Notes: generated from the sequence alone by a model not told the origin. Numbered from the stretch's first letter, positions 36,450 to 45,255 are shown. The stretch: 53,822 nucleotides of DNA from Clostridiales bacterium (GCA_022763735.1 JALEQY010000140.1:1-53822); one strand, 5' to 3'. Made by a program: numbers and translations.

Positions 36450-37877
36450 ATGGCACAGACAGCAAAAGAATATGTTGCAGAATTAGTTGAAAAAGCAAGA
36501 AAGGCTCAGGAAGTAGCGGCAAAATTTACACAGGAAGATGTTGACCTTATAACAGCAGCAGTAACTTACAACCTTACAAAGGCTGATAAAGTTAAGAAGT
36601 TCGCTGAAATGCTGGTTGAAGAATCAGGTATGGGTATTGCTGAGGATAAGGTTGCCAAGATTTACGGTAAGGTTTGGGGTTCATATCTCCAGATGAAGGA
36701 TGAAAAATCAGTTGACCTTATCGAAGACAACAAAGAAACAGGAATGCAGAAATGGGCTAAACCGATGGGCGTTGTTGCCGGCATCATGCCTGTAACAAAC
36801 GGAGAAGCAACTCCGATCGTTAAGGCTAACATGGCTCTCAAGACAAGAAATGCTATCATTCTGGCACCTCACCCTAAGTGCAAGAAACTCAACGTAGTTA
36901 TCGTTGATGAAATCAGAGCTACTCTGAAGAAATTAGGATATCCTGAAGATCTGGTACAGACATGTGCACCTGAATGGGTTAAACTTGAAACTTCACAGGA
37001 AATGATGAAGCAGTGCGATATCATCCTGGCAACAGGCGGTGAAGCTCTGGTAGAAGCAGCTTACTCATCCGGAACTCCTGCTCTCGGCGTTGGTGTTGGT
37101 AACTGCGTATCCATCGTAACAGGCAAGACTCCTATGTCAGAAGTAGCTGAGATGATCGTTAAATCAAAGAAATTTGATAACGCCACTTCATGCTCAACAG
37201 AAAACAATATCGTAGTATTCGAAGACTGCTACGATGAATTCGTTAAGGAAATGGCTGCTCACGGTGCTGTTCTCTTCAAGGAAGGATCAGAAGAAAAAGC
37301 TAAGCTGCAGAAGGCTATGTGGCCTAACACTCCTAACGATCACGTTCTTAACAGAGCAATCGTTGCTCAGAACGCTGAAAAGATCGCTGAAATCGCAGGT
37401 CTCGATGTTCCTGCAGGCACTAAAGTTCTCATGGCAGAAGAATTCGGCGGATTCGGTAATGATCATCCGTTCACAGGTGAAAAATTATCACCAGTATCCG
37501 GTATCATGAAGGCTAAGGATCTTGACGACGCTATCGAAAAGGTTCTGGGATGCTTACACTACATGGGTAACGGACACAGCTGCGGTATCCACACTAACGA
37601 TCCTGCTGATGTTGATAAACTTGCCAAGGCTGCTACAGTTACAAAGCTCGTTGTAAACCAGCCACAGTGCTTAACAAACTCAGGCGGATGGGACTGCGGA
37701 TTCCCTGTATCAATGACATTAGGCTGCGCTACATGGGGCGGAAACAGTGTATCACACAACGTAACATTCAAGGATCTGCTCAACTTTACATACGTTTCAA
37801 GACAGATTCCTAACTGGAAGCCGGACAAGGCAGAAGACTTCATCGATGCTGATGTAATTGCCAAAGTTGATGCATAA
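36450..37877 (+). CDS. CoA-acylating aldehyde dehydrogenase, SauS-like
   Basis: The 475-aa protein of the acylating aldehyde dehydrogenase family starts at ATG 36450, 9 nt after AAAAGGAGG. Visible are KPMGVVAGIMPVTNGEATPI in the cofactor region, ILATGGEALVEAAYSSGTPA, and the catalytic cysteine in FDNATSCSTENNIVV. From memory, NATSCSxEN is characteristic of sulfoacetaldehyde dehydrogenases (SauS); acetaldehyde dehydrogenases of AdhE type have NGVICASEQ. It would turn an aldehyde, CoA and NAD(P)+ into an acyl-CoA. There is no iron alcohol-dehydrogenase domain. Codon use is more strongly biased than in neighbours, suggesting high expression. Substrate is inferred only. Confidence 0.8.
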   Translation: MAQTAKEYVAELVEKARKAQEVAAKFTQEDVDLITAAVTYNLTKADKVKKFAEMLVEESGMGIAEDKVAKIYGKVWGSYLQMKDEKSVDLIEDNKETGMQKWAKPMGVVAGIMPVTNGEATPIVKANMALKTRNAIILAPHPKCKKLNVVIVDEIRATLKKLGYPEDLVQTCAPEWVKLETSQEMMKQCDIILATGGEALVEAAYSSGTPALGVGVGNCVSIVTGKTPMSEVAEMIVKSKKFDNATSCSTENNIVVFEDCYDEFVKEMAAHGAVLFKEGSEEKAKLQKAMWPNTPNDHVLNRAIVAQNAEKIAEIAGLDVPAGTKVLMAEEFGGFGNDHPFTGEKLSPVSGIMKAKDLDDAIEKVLGCLHYMGNGHSCGIHTNDPADVDKLAKAATVTKLVVNQPQCLTNSGGWDCGFPVSMTLGCATWGGNSVSHNVTFKDLLNFTYVSRQIPNWKPDKAEDFIDADVIAKVDA

Positions 37878-37910
37878 TAACGGTTCGGTATAACGTATAA
37901 CTGATTATTA

Positions 37911-37936
37911 AAGGGGACGGAGAGCCCCGTCCCCTT
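37911..37936 (+). terminator. Strong intercistronic hairpin
   Basis: AAGGGGACGG and CCGTCCCCTT form a perfect 10-bp GC-rich stem with a 6-nt loop, followed by CTTATTTATG. The weak U tract suggests partial termination or mRNA stabilisation between the two operon genes. Confidence 0.65.
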
Positions 37937-37965
37937 CTTATTTATGATTTAAAGGAGATTTAAAA

Positions 37966-39291
37966 ATGTCAGCAATCAAAGATAAAGACTTAAAGTACAA
38001 CTTACATTCATGGTCAGCTCAGGGCGGACTTGATCCGATTGTTGTTACTAAGGCTGAAGGAATCTATTTCTGGGATGAAAACGGCAAAAAGTATGCTGAT
38101 ATGTCATCACAGCTGGTTAACTCAAATCTGGGACATGGCAACAGAGCTATCATTGATGCTATCGTTGAACAGGCTAACAAGATTCCGTTCATGGGACCTG
38201 CATTCGCAATGGACTGCAGATCAGATGCTGCTGAAGCAGTAGTAAAAGCTACAGGCTTCGCAGATGGTGCAAAGGTATTCTTCACTAATGCCGGTGCTGA
38301 ATCAAATGAAAATGCTATCAAAATTGCCCGTCAGTACACAGGCAAGCAGAAAATCTTCTCACAGTACAGATGCTATCACGGTTCATCAGCAGGTGCTGGT
38401 ATGCTGACAGGTGAACCTAGACACTTCTTCAATGAACCTGGCGGCCCTGGATTCGTTAAATACGATGGACCTTATTCATACAGAGCTCCTAAGGCATGCA
38501 AATTCGCAAACGACGATGAAGTTGCTGATTTCTATCTCGAACTGCTGGAAAACCAGATTCTTTATGAAGGACCTGAACAGATTGCTGCTATCTGGCTCGA
38601 ATCAGTAGTAGGTTCAAACGGCGTTCTCATTGCTCCTGTTAAATGGTATCAGGGCGTGAGAGCTCTCTGCGACAAATACAATATCCTGATGGTTGCAGAC
38701 GAAGTAATGGCCGGATGGTACAGAACCGGCAAGTGCTTCGCATTCCAGAATTTCGGTTATGAACCTGATATGATCACTTTTGCTAAGGGTGTTACATGTG
38801 GATACGTTCCTCTCGGCGGTGTTGTAGTTCAGGCTCCTATTGCTAAATTCTTTGATGATACCTCAATGGGCTGCGGACTTACATACTCAGCTCATCCGAT
38901 GGGCTGTGCTGCTGCCGTAGCTACAATCAAGGAATATGAAAGACTGGATGTCGAAGGCAAGATCAAGGTTACCGGCAAAGTTCTGGCAGATATCCTCGAC
39001 AGCTATGTTGAAAAGCACCCATGCGTAGGCGAAGTAAGACACATCGGACTTTTCTCAGCTATCGAACTGGTTAAGGACAAGAAAACAAGAGAACCGCTGG
39101 TTCCTTTCGGTAAGGATCCGGAAGGTATTATGGCCAAGATCATAGGAATGCTTAAGGCAGACGGATTCTGGACATATTCACACGAAAATATGTTTGTAGT
39201 AACTCCTCCTCTCATCATCACAGAAGAAGAACTGAGAGAACAGATGACAATTGTCGACAAGGTATTGGATTCAGTTGACAAAATGATCTGA
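37966..39291 (+). CDS. Class III aminotransferase, Tpa/beta-alanine-transaminase-like
   Basis: The 441-aa PLP enzyme has VFFTNAGAESNENAIKIARQ, the Asp pair region LMVADEVMAGWYRTGK and the PLP lysine in ITFAKGVTCGYVPLGG. The N-terminal LHSWSAQGGLDP belongs to an omega-amino-acid transaminase group that is annotated variously as taurine-pyruvate, beta-alanine-pyruvate or generic aspartate aminotransferase family. AAAGGAG precedes the ATG. It follows the acylating aldehyde dehydrogenase and shares its codon bias, so it probably supplies that enzyme's aldehyde by deaminating an omega-amine. The true substrate is unproven. Confidence 0.85.
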   Translation: MSAIKDKDLKYNLHSWSAQGGLDPIVVTKAEGIYFWDENGKKYADMSSQLVNSNLGHGNRAIIDAIVEQANKIPFMGPAFAMDCRSDAAEAVVKATGFADGAKVFFTNAGAESNENAIKIARQYTGKQKIFSQYRCYHGSSAGAGMLTGEPRHFFNEPGGPGFVKYDGPYSYRAPKACKFANDDEVADFYLELLENQILYEGPEQIAAIWLESVVGSNGVLIAPVKWYQGVRALCDKYNILMVADEVMAGWYRTGKCFAFQNFGYEPDMITFAKGVTCGYVPLGGVVVQAPIAKFFDDTSMGCGLTYSAHPMGCAAAVATIKEYERLDVEGKIKVTGKVLADILDSYVEKHPCVGEVRHIGLFSAIELVKDKKTREPLVPFGKDPEGIMAKIIGMLKADGFWTYSHENMFVVTPPLIITEEELREQMTIVDKVLDSVDKMI

Positions 39292-39316
39292 ACATTGACT
39301 AGATAAAGTACTCCTG

Positions 39317-39343
39317 AAAAGAAGGCAGCAATGCCTTCTTTTT
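39317..39343 (+). terminator. Terminator of the sigma-54 operon
   Basis: GAAGGCA pairs with TGCCTTC around GCAA, preceded by AAAA and followed by TTTTTATTAT. It lies about 25 bp past the aminotransferase stop. Confidence 0.9.
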
Positions 39344-39467
39344 ATTATGCTTCAGTATGCCGAAATTCATCCTTGCGTTTTCAGAAATTTCAGTTGATTG
39401 ATATCTTGTCTGCATGTATACTTATATTTACTTAATTACTTTGTTTACATGATAAGGAGAACATACA

Positions 39468-41279
39468 ATGAACCATGACAAATTGACAGAAAGCCGGATC
39501 AGGGCTTTAAAATGGGCAGAGGAGACAGTGGAAAAAGTAAATTCAGACAGCAGACCGTATGTCAAGTGTAAAAAAAGCCGCCCTGTGACAGACCTGAAGA
39601 ACATGCTGGAAACGAGTGCAGAACTTTACAGCGATAACATAGCATTTTTACAGAAATTCGATAAAAACGAACCTTTTACTCCGATAAAATACCACCAGGT
39701 TCTCAATGACGTCAATGCACTGGGAACTGCTCTTATTGCACGAGGAATGAAAGGCGGCAGAATAGCTGTTATCGGTGAAAACTGCTACCAGTGGGCAATA
39801 TCATATCTGGCAGCTGCATGCGGAACCGGCGTCATTGTGCCTCTTGACAAAGAACTTAATGCAGAGGAACTGAAGAAACAGATAATCCGGGCTGATGTTT
39901 CATGCGTGATTTTTGATGCAAAGCATGAGAACACTTTCAGGCAGATCAGAGCCTGCGGTGACACCTCGCTTTCACTACTTGTAAGCTTCGGTACCGCAAG
40001 TGAAAAAGAAGACACATATGGGATTACACAGCTCATCGATGAAGGAAATCGTCTCCTTGATGAAGGAAACAGAGACTTTCTGGATGCAGAAATAGACAAT
40101 GAAGCGATGGGCATCCTGCTATTTACATCCGGGACTACAGGAAAAGCCAAAGGTGTCATGCTGTCACACAAAAACATAGTTACAGAGCTTATGGTAGCCC
40201 CGACTATTTTCGAGCTATCACAGGAAGACAGGTATCTCTCTGTACTTCCGCTTCACCACACTTATGAATGCACATGTTCGTTTCTCATGGCTCTTTATAA
40301 AGGAGCCTCTGTAGCTTTCTGCGAGGGGCTTAAATATATAACAAAAAATCTCAAAGAAGTAAAGCCTACTATGATGCTGGGAGTCCCTGCTCTTTACGAA
40401 AAACTCTACAGCGCAATCTGGAAAAACATCAGGAAACAGGGCAAGGAAAAACTCCTGCGAAGGATGATACGAATCAACAATGCAACCAAAAGGATAGGGA
40501 TAGACATGAGCAAGGTCCTGTTCAGACAGATCCTGGATGTTTTCGGCGGCAGAATGAAAACCATGATATGCGGAGGAGCTGCAATTAATCCGGAGATCCT
40601 TGACGGTCTGCGGGATTTTGGTATCAATGCCCTTCAGGGTTACGGCCTCACAGAATGTGCACCGATGGGTGCCTTTAATCCCCAGGACTGCCCTGATTCG
40701 GCATCTGTAGGAGTTCCTTTCCCTGGACTGAAGATTAAAATGATTAACCCTAACGAGGAAGGAATCGGTGAAATCTGTGTTAAAGGTGACCATGTAATGC
40801 TGGGATACTATCAGATGCCTGAGGAAACCGCCAAGGTTCTGGATGAGGAAGGCTGGTTTCATACAGGAGATCTGGGATATATTGATGATATGGGTTATAC
40901 TTTCCTCACAGGGCGCCAGAAAAACGTCATAATTACTAAAAACGGAAAGAATGTATATCCGGAGGAGCTTGAATATCAGCTCTCCAACATCAGCTTTGTT
41001 GAAGAAGCATATGTATTCGGTCAGGAACTTGATTCCGGCAGTGATATAACAATAGTAGCCTCGGTAATAATTGACAGAGATTCAGCAGCGGAAATATTGG
41101 GTACAGGCTATACAGATAACGCCTTGAAAAAACTCATATGGCAGGAAGTGGATAAAATTAATGATTCTGCACCATTCTACCGCAAAATCAAAAAAATAAT
41201 AATAAGAAAATCTCCTTTTATCAAAAATACTTCACAGAAAATAATCAGATTCGCACCGGAAAACAGAAGCGAAGAGTAA
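39468..41279 (+). CDS. AMP-forming acyl-CoA synthetase
   Basis: The 603-aa ANL-superfamily protein has the AMP-binding motif LLFTSGTTGKAKGVMLSH, the adenine motif YGLTECAPMG, WFHTGDLGYID, and the hinge LTGRQKNVIITKNGKNVYP. It resembles long-chain fatty-acyl-CoA ligases and converts a carboxylate, ATP and CoA into acyl-CoA. AAGGAGA precedes the ATG. The sigma-54 operon terminator separates it from the aminotransferase and no activator site is evident upstream, so a shared pathway is uncertain; a housekeeping lipid role is equally plausible. In the gap 39344-39467 I see no confident promoter. Confidence 0.88.
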   Translation: MNHDKLTESRIRALKWAEETVEKVNSDSRPYVKCKKSRPVTDLKNMLETSAELYSDNIAFLQKFDKNEPFTPIKYHQVLNDVNALGTALIARGMKGGRIAVIGENCYQWAISYLAAACGTGVIVPLDKELNAEELKKQIIRADVSCVIFDAKHENTFRQIRACGDTSLSLLVSFGTASEKEDTYGITQLIDEGNRLLDEGNRDFLDAEIDNEAMGILLFTSGTTGKAKGVMLSHKNIVTELMVAPTIFELSQEDRYLSVLPLHHTYECTCSFLMALYKGASVAFCEGLKYITKNLKEVKPTMMLGVPALYEKLYSAIWKNIRKQGKEKLLRRMIRINNATKRIGIDMSKVLFRQILDVFGGRMKTMICGGAAINPEILDGLRDFGINALQGYGLTECAPMGAFNPQDCPDSASVGVPFPGLKIKMINPNEEGIGEICVKGDHVMLGYYQMPEETAKVLDEEGWFHTGDLGYIDDMGYTFLTGRQKNVIITKNGKNVYPEELEYQLSNISFVEEAYVFGQELDSGSDITIVASVIIDRDSAAEILGTGYTDNALKKLIWQEVDKINDSAPFYRKIKKIIIRKSPFIKNTSQKIIRFAPENRSEE

Positions 41280-41283
41280 AATT

Positions 41284-41319
41284 ACAGGGCATACCCATAC
41301 AGTGGATATGCCCTGTTTA
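41284..41319 (+). terminator. Terminator after the acyl-CoA synthetase
   Basis: ACAGGGCATA (41284-41293) pairs perfectly with TATGCCCTGT (41307-41316) around 13 nt, followed by TTAT. It ends just before the LexA operator. Confidence 0.6.
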
Positions 41320-41324
41320 TGCGC

Positions 41325-41336
41325 AAACATGCGTTT
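41325..41336 (+). promoter_or_regulatory. LexA operator (SOS box) of lexA
   Basis: AAACATGCGTTT fits the Gram-positive consensus GAAC-RNRY-GTTY except for the first base. It overlaps the -35 element (TTTACA, 41334-41339), which is where self-repression is expected. Confidence 0.6.
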
Positions 41337-41362
41337 ACATTCTGTTCTTTTTATGATAAAAT
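41334..41362 (+). promoter_or_regulatory. SigA-type promoter of lexA
   Basis: TTTACA (41334-41339), a 17-bp spacer and TAAAAT (41357-41362), 44 bp before the lexA ATG. Confidence 0.65.
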
Positions 41363-41406
41363 GTTCTTATTCAAAGATGCAGTGTCGATCCATACGGAGG
41401 GTTATT

Positions 41407-42054
41407 ATGTTAAAGGAACGCGAAAAGAAAATTCTGGATTATATGAAGAGTGAAATAAGAAAAAAAGGCTATCCCCCGACGGTTAGAGAAATCTGTGCCG
41501 CACTCAATATCAAATCCACTTCAACTGCGCATAAGGATATTGACAGCCTTGTTAAACAGGGATATATAGTTAAAGATCCTTCCAAACCAAGAGCTCTTAT
41601 GGTTGTGGACAACGACAGTGAGCCCGACGTTGCTTTCGGCAGTAATGACTCCTGCGGTGTCACACACACAGAAGTTGTCGAAATTCCCGTTATCGGCAGG
41701 ATAGCTGCAGGCACTCCTATTCTGGCGGAAGAGAACATCGAGGACAGTTTTCCCGTACCGGCGAGATTTGCCGGAGCAGGCACTAATTTCATGCTCACTG
41801 TCAAAGGTGAAAGCATGATAGAAGCAGGAATAATGGACGGTGACTACATACTGGTAGAACAGCAGAACACTGCACGGAACGGAGATATAGTTGTTGCCAT
41901 GGTTGACGGATTCGAAAGCGAAGCCACCGTTAAAACCTTCTACAAAGAAGCCGACCACATCAGACTTCAGCCCGAGAATTCTGCAATGAGTCCGATCATT
42001 GTCAAGGATGCACGAATTCTGGGAAAAGTCAAAGGTGTTTTCAGGTATTTTTAG
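41407..42054 (+). CDS. lexA: SOS repressor LexA
   Basis: The 215-aa protein has an N-terminal winged helix (PPTVREICAALNIKSTSTAH) and a C-terminal S24 peptidase domain. The self-cleavage site is Ala-Gly in GRIAAGTPIL, the catalytic serine is in TVKGESMIEAGI, and the lysine follows in EATVKTFYK. RecA-stimulated self-cleavage induces the SOS regulon. I chose ATG 41407 (MLKEREKKI), preceded by GGAGG; the longer frame reads into the operator. Confidence 0.95.
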   Translation: MLKEREKKILDYMKSEIRKKGYPPTVREICAALNIKSTSTAHKDIDSLVKQGYIVKDPSKPRALMVVDNDSEPDVAFGSNDSCGVTHTEVVEIPVIGRIAAGTPILAEENIEDSFPVPARFAGAGTNFMLTVKGESMIEAGIMDGDYILVEQQNTARNGDIVVAMVDGFESEATVKTFYKEADHIRLQPENSAMSPIIVKDARILGKVKGVFRYF

Positions 42055-42081
42055 AACTGCAGTTTCATAGGAGATCTGATA

Positions 42082-42858
42082 ATGTTTGATATAAACCTTC
42101 TGTTATTGCTGATGCTATTTCTGGTTACCGTCACCTGTATAATTATAGCTGTTCTTTATTTTGCCATAAGAAAACGCAGCTCCCAGTACAGTTCAATGAT
42201 ACAGAGCTGGCGGCTTCAGAATCAGTATATGGACCACAATATCGAATACTGCGACAAAACCCGTGAACTGACTGAATTCGTCCGCAAAACAATAGATAAT
42301 CTTAATGTGGAAAACAGTGAAGAATGTATTTCGCGATGCAACAGCTTTATGAATTATATTCATGGCGGAAGCACTGCTGCGGAAGCACTTCTTGTAGACA
42401 AAAAAATCAGATGTGCAGACTGCGGTATCGAATTCAGAGACAGAATCATAACCCTTCCGGAAGAGTCCTCAATTAAAGAAATGGATTTAGTTTCACTGAC
42501 AGGCAATCTGCTGGATAATGCAATTGAAGCTGCCGTATCAAGCGGATGTGTGACTCCCTTCGTCGAAATAAACAGTACTGTATCGAGAAATATCTGGATC
42601 CTCAGGATCAGCAACAGCAAATCAGCCGATATCAGTCTTGATTACAATAATATGAAAACAACAAAAAAAGATAAGAACAACCATGGGCTGGGTATCGGAA
42701 TAGTCAGATCTTTAGTGAGTTTATATGATGGTAAGCTGAATATCACAGATAACGGTACTTCCGCTGAAATTTCAGTATATCTGATACTAAAAACACAGAA
42801 AGGCAGAAAAAAAAATGTGGAACACCATAGCATGTATCCTTTACATAATAAATTTTGA
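42082..42858 (+). CDS. GHKL sensor kinase subunit, AgrC-like, with atypical H box
   Basis: The 258-aa protein has one N-terminal transmembrane helix (LLLMLFLVTVTCIIIAVLYF), a helical linker, and an intact GHKL ATPase domain: N box LTGNLLDNAIEAAV and G box NNHGLGIGIVRSLVSL. The position of the phospho-histidine helix reads YMDHNIEYC, lacking the usual H-D-x-x-N-H pattern of AgrC kinases. AGGAG precedes the ATG. The next gene overlaps it by 44 bp and has complementary features, so the two probably work as one sensor. No response regulator or AgrB/AgrD gene is next to them. Confidence 0.8.
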   Translation: MFDINLLLLLMLFLVTVTCIIIAVLYFAIRKRSSQYSSMIQSWRLQNQYMDHNIEYCDKTRELTEFVRKTIDNLNVENSEECISRCNSFMNYIHGGSTAAEALLVDKKIRCADCGIEFRDRIITLPEESSIKEMDLVSLTGNLLDNAIEAAVSSGCVTPFVEINSTVSRNIWILRISNSKSADISLDYNNMKTTKKDKNNHGLGIGIVRSLVSLYDGKLNITDNGTSAEISVYLILKTQKGRKKNVEHHSMYPLHNKF

Positions 42859-44065
42859 AGTATTACAGATTTTTGTTGTATTTAAATGTGTTAATATCAC
42901 ACAGCACAGGAAATCATGTTTCTGGATTCTTTTTATCTACACACTGGTGTTCTCCACACTTCAGTTCATAATCAATTCACAGTTATCTTATTTCGATTCT
43001 GAAGGTATGAGGGCAGTTTCTATTATGATCCATGCTCTGGATACATTTATTCTTCTGGGAATAATCAACGTCTTCTCAGAAGAATTTCTGCCAAGAAATT
43101 TTATCCTGGTCAGCTTCTACTATGATTTTCTGACCGTTATTCCTATTACAAATTTATTACTTCACTTTATTACGAAATATCTGCAGGATGGAGGTTATTC
43201 ATTGTTTTATTATGATGCTGATCATCCTGCTGAATTGCTGCCTATATTATCTGTTACGCTCAAAATTCTTATTATCATACTGGTTTCATTGCTGTTTAAC
43301 CGGAAGCTCAAAGCCCTTTTCCGGAAAATACCTGATAGCATATGTTTTCTGGTTATGTCATTATCCTTCATAATGCTCATTATCAGAATTGTTCTGTCAG
43401 TCAAAACAGATTTTATCAAAAGAGATTCATTATCGTTATCACTGTTTTATTCTGATGCACTTCTGATAACAATATTTATAATCATTATTATTCTCATAAT
43501 AATCTATACACTTCAGAACATGAAATACAAAATGCTCCAGAAGACAGAAACGCTCATGCAGCTCAGCTATTACAAAAATGTATCAGAAATATATACAGAG
43601 GTCCGTTCCATGAAGCACGATATTGCCAATCATCTTGCAGTTATCAGTGCTGCAGGAACGCTTACCGATGATAAACGTGAACTTTATAGGAAACAGCTTC
43701 TCAAAACATGTGATGAAATAAATCATAAGCTGGATATGCAGATGAGCTGGATGACATCAGAAAACAGCTTTATTTCAAGCCGGGAACAATATGAAATTTA
43801 CAACTATATTACCCATATGTTCAGCAAAAGACATATAAATTCTGTGAAAACAACCGTGTCATTATCTGATTCTGACGAAGGAACTCCTCAACAGCTCAGA
43901 TATCATACTTCATATGATAAAATATCCTGGTTCAAACTCCTCAGACTAAAATATGCTGCCACCCATTTCCTGATCAGAGAAATAGCGAAGCAGCATAACT
44001 GCACATTATTATTTAAAAATGACAGCCAATCCTGTACCATCATTCTGGAAAAAGCCTCTACTTGA
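42815..44065 (+). CDS. Membrane sensor protein with canonical H box but degenerate ATPase domain
   Basis: The 416-aa protein has about six transmembrane segments (residues 1-225), like the AgrC peptide-sensing domain. A kinase-type helix follows with VRSMKHDIANHLAVISA, matching the HDxxNH phospho-acceptor motif. The C-terminal 110 residues have a GHKL-like tail (KYAATHFLIREIAKQHNC) but no N box and no glycine-rich G box, so ATP binding is unlikely. The start lies inside the upstream kinase gene. It is probably the sensing and phospho-acceptor half of a two-protein kinase. Its tail overlaps the convergent VWA gene by 8 bp. Confidence 0.78.
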   Translation: MWNTIACILYIINFEVLQIFVVFKCVNITQHRKSCFWILFIYTLVFSTLQFIINSQLSYFDSEGMRAVSIMIHALDTFILLGIINVFSEEFLPRNFILVSFYYDFLTVIPITNLLLHFITKYLQDGGYSLFYYDADHPAELLPILSVTLKILIIILVSLLFNRKLKALFRKIPDSICFLVMSLSFIMLIIRIVLSVKTDFIKRDSLSLSLFYSDALLITIFIIIIILIIIYTLQNMKYKMLQKTETLMQLSYYKNVSEIYTEVRSMKHDIANHLAVISAAGTLTDDKRELYRKQLLKTCDEINHKLDMQMSWMTSENSFISSREQYEIYNYITHMFSKRHINSVKTTVSLSDSDEGTPQQLRYHTSYDKISWFKLLRLKYAATHFLIREIAKQHNCTLLFKNDSQSCTIILEKAST

Positions 44066-45251
44066 CCAGCAGTTTCCTGATGCCGGCTTCAAGGCCGTCC
44101 AGTGTCAGTTCAAACATAGGGAAGACCTCTTTAATAGCCATAATGGTCTCAGAGCCGTATGTCCATTCCCATGTTCGCTTTTCCACAGGGTTCAGCCATA
44201 TCTGTTTTTTGAAACGCTTTTTGAATTTCTGAAACCACTCCATTCCGGTTTCGCGATTAAACAGACCGATGGTCGCATTTCCTCCAGGTCTGTAGAGTTC
44301 CGATGGCGCCATTGAAGCATCACCGACAAAAATTACTTTATAGTCACTGTCCAGCTTATTGAATACCCAGTTCGTTTCAACCGAATCCCGTATCTTGCAG
44401 TATGGCGTGGTATATAGGTTGTCATATATAGCATTATGAAAATAATATACCTGCAGATCCTTAAAATGATTTGATCTGCTTACAGCCTGAAACAGCCTGT
44501 TGCAGAGCCTGCTGTACGGCAGCATGGAACCATCCGAATCGATAAGCAGCAGCAGCTTCACCGTATTTTTACGAGGTTTATCATACACTATTTTGAGCAT
44601 CCCGGCATTTTCACACGTTTCATCTACAGTTTTATCTATATCAAGCTCAGTCTTAAGTCCGTCAACTCTTGATGAATACTGTCTCAGCTTACGGAACGCC
44701 ATCTGAAACTGTCTGATATCAAGTATCTTATCCTGCCTGAAGTCCTTGAAATTTCTCTCTCCGGCTATCTGAACCGCAGATCTGTGACGCCCTGTTCCGC
44801 CAACTCTTATACCCTGCTTGTTATAGCCGCCGCGTCCCATTGGTGACGTTCCTCCGGTACCGATCCAGTAATTTCCACCATGATGCTTTTCTTTCTGTTC
44901 TTCTATTCGGTCTCTGAACATCTGCAGCAGTTCTTCAAGTTCTCTGTATACATCTTCGGCATTGCCATGATCATCAAGGTCTCTCTCCCGCTCACCATCA
45001 CTCAGCCATTTCCAGAACTGTTCAGGCAGATCTTCAGGAGTCTGTACATCCTTGAAATACTCTGCAAACACACTGTCAAATTTGTCGTATTCCGACTCCG
45101 ACTTTATCAGAATACTTCTGCACAAATGATAAAAGCCCAGCAGAGAAGAACCTGCCAGCCCCTTGTCCAGCGCTTCCATCAGAGTCATCCACTCATTGAT
45201 AGAGACCTCAAGCCCTTTAGCTCTCAGCAGATAAAAAAAGTCCAAAAACAT
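44058..45251 (-). CDS. VWA domain protein (CoxE-like), MoxR partner
   Basis: The 397-aa protein has a variable helical N-terminal half and a C-terminal VWA domain with an intact MIDAS start, LLLLIDSDGSMLPYS, and YKVIFVGDASMAP. In MoxR-VWA systems the VWA protein selects clients and the AAA+ ATPase remodels them or inserts cofactors. It follows the moxR-like gene by 4 bp. The target complex is unknown, and no catalytic operon such as cox or nor is adjacent. Confidence 0.88.
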   Translation of the reverse strand: MFLDFFYLLRAKGLEVSINEWMTLMEALDKGLAGSSLLGFYHLCRSILIKSESEYDKFDSVFAEYFKDVQTPEDLPEQFWKWLSDGERERDLDDHGNAEDVYRELEELLQMFRDRIEEQKEKHHGGNYWIGTGGTSPMGRGGYNKQGIRVGGTGRHRSAVQIAGERNFKDFRQDKILDIRQFQMAFRKLRQYSSRVDGLKTELDIDKTVDETCENAGMLKIVYDKPRKNTVKLLLLIDSDGSMLPYSRLCNRLFQAVSRSNHFKDLQVYYFHNAIYDNLYTTPYCKIRDSVETNWVFNKLDSDYKVIFVGDASMAPSELYRPGGNATIGLFNRETGMEWFQKFKKRFKKQIWLNPVEKRTWEWTYGSETIMAIKEVFPMFELTLDGLEAGIRKLLVK

Positions 45252-45255
45252 AATC

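Noticed and set aside
39344..39467. A second sigma-54 promoter or activator dyad upstream of the acyl-CoA synthetase
   Set aside because: I found neither a TGGCA-N7-TTGC element nor a GATTCA-N4-TGTATC site, so I did not assign the gene to the regulon.
40218..40862. 214-codon minus-strand open frame
   Set aside because: It is wholly antisense to the acyl-CoA synthetase, whose motifs are complete; its composition is typical of a shadow frame.
42815..42900. AgrD-like peptide gene near the kinase pair
   Set aside because: No small ORF with a ribosome site and amphipathic/cysteine-containing peptide occurs there; the two genes overlap directly.
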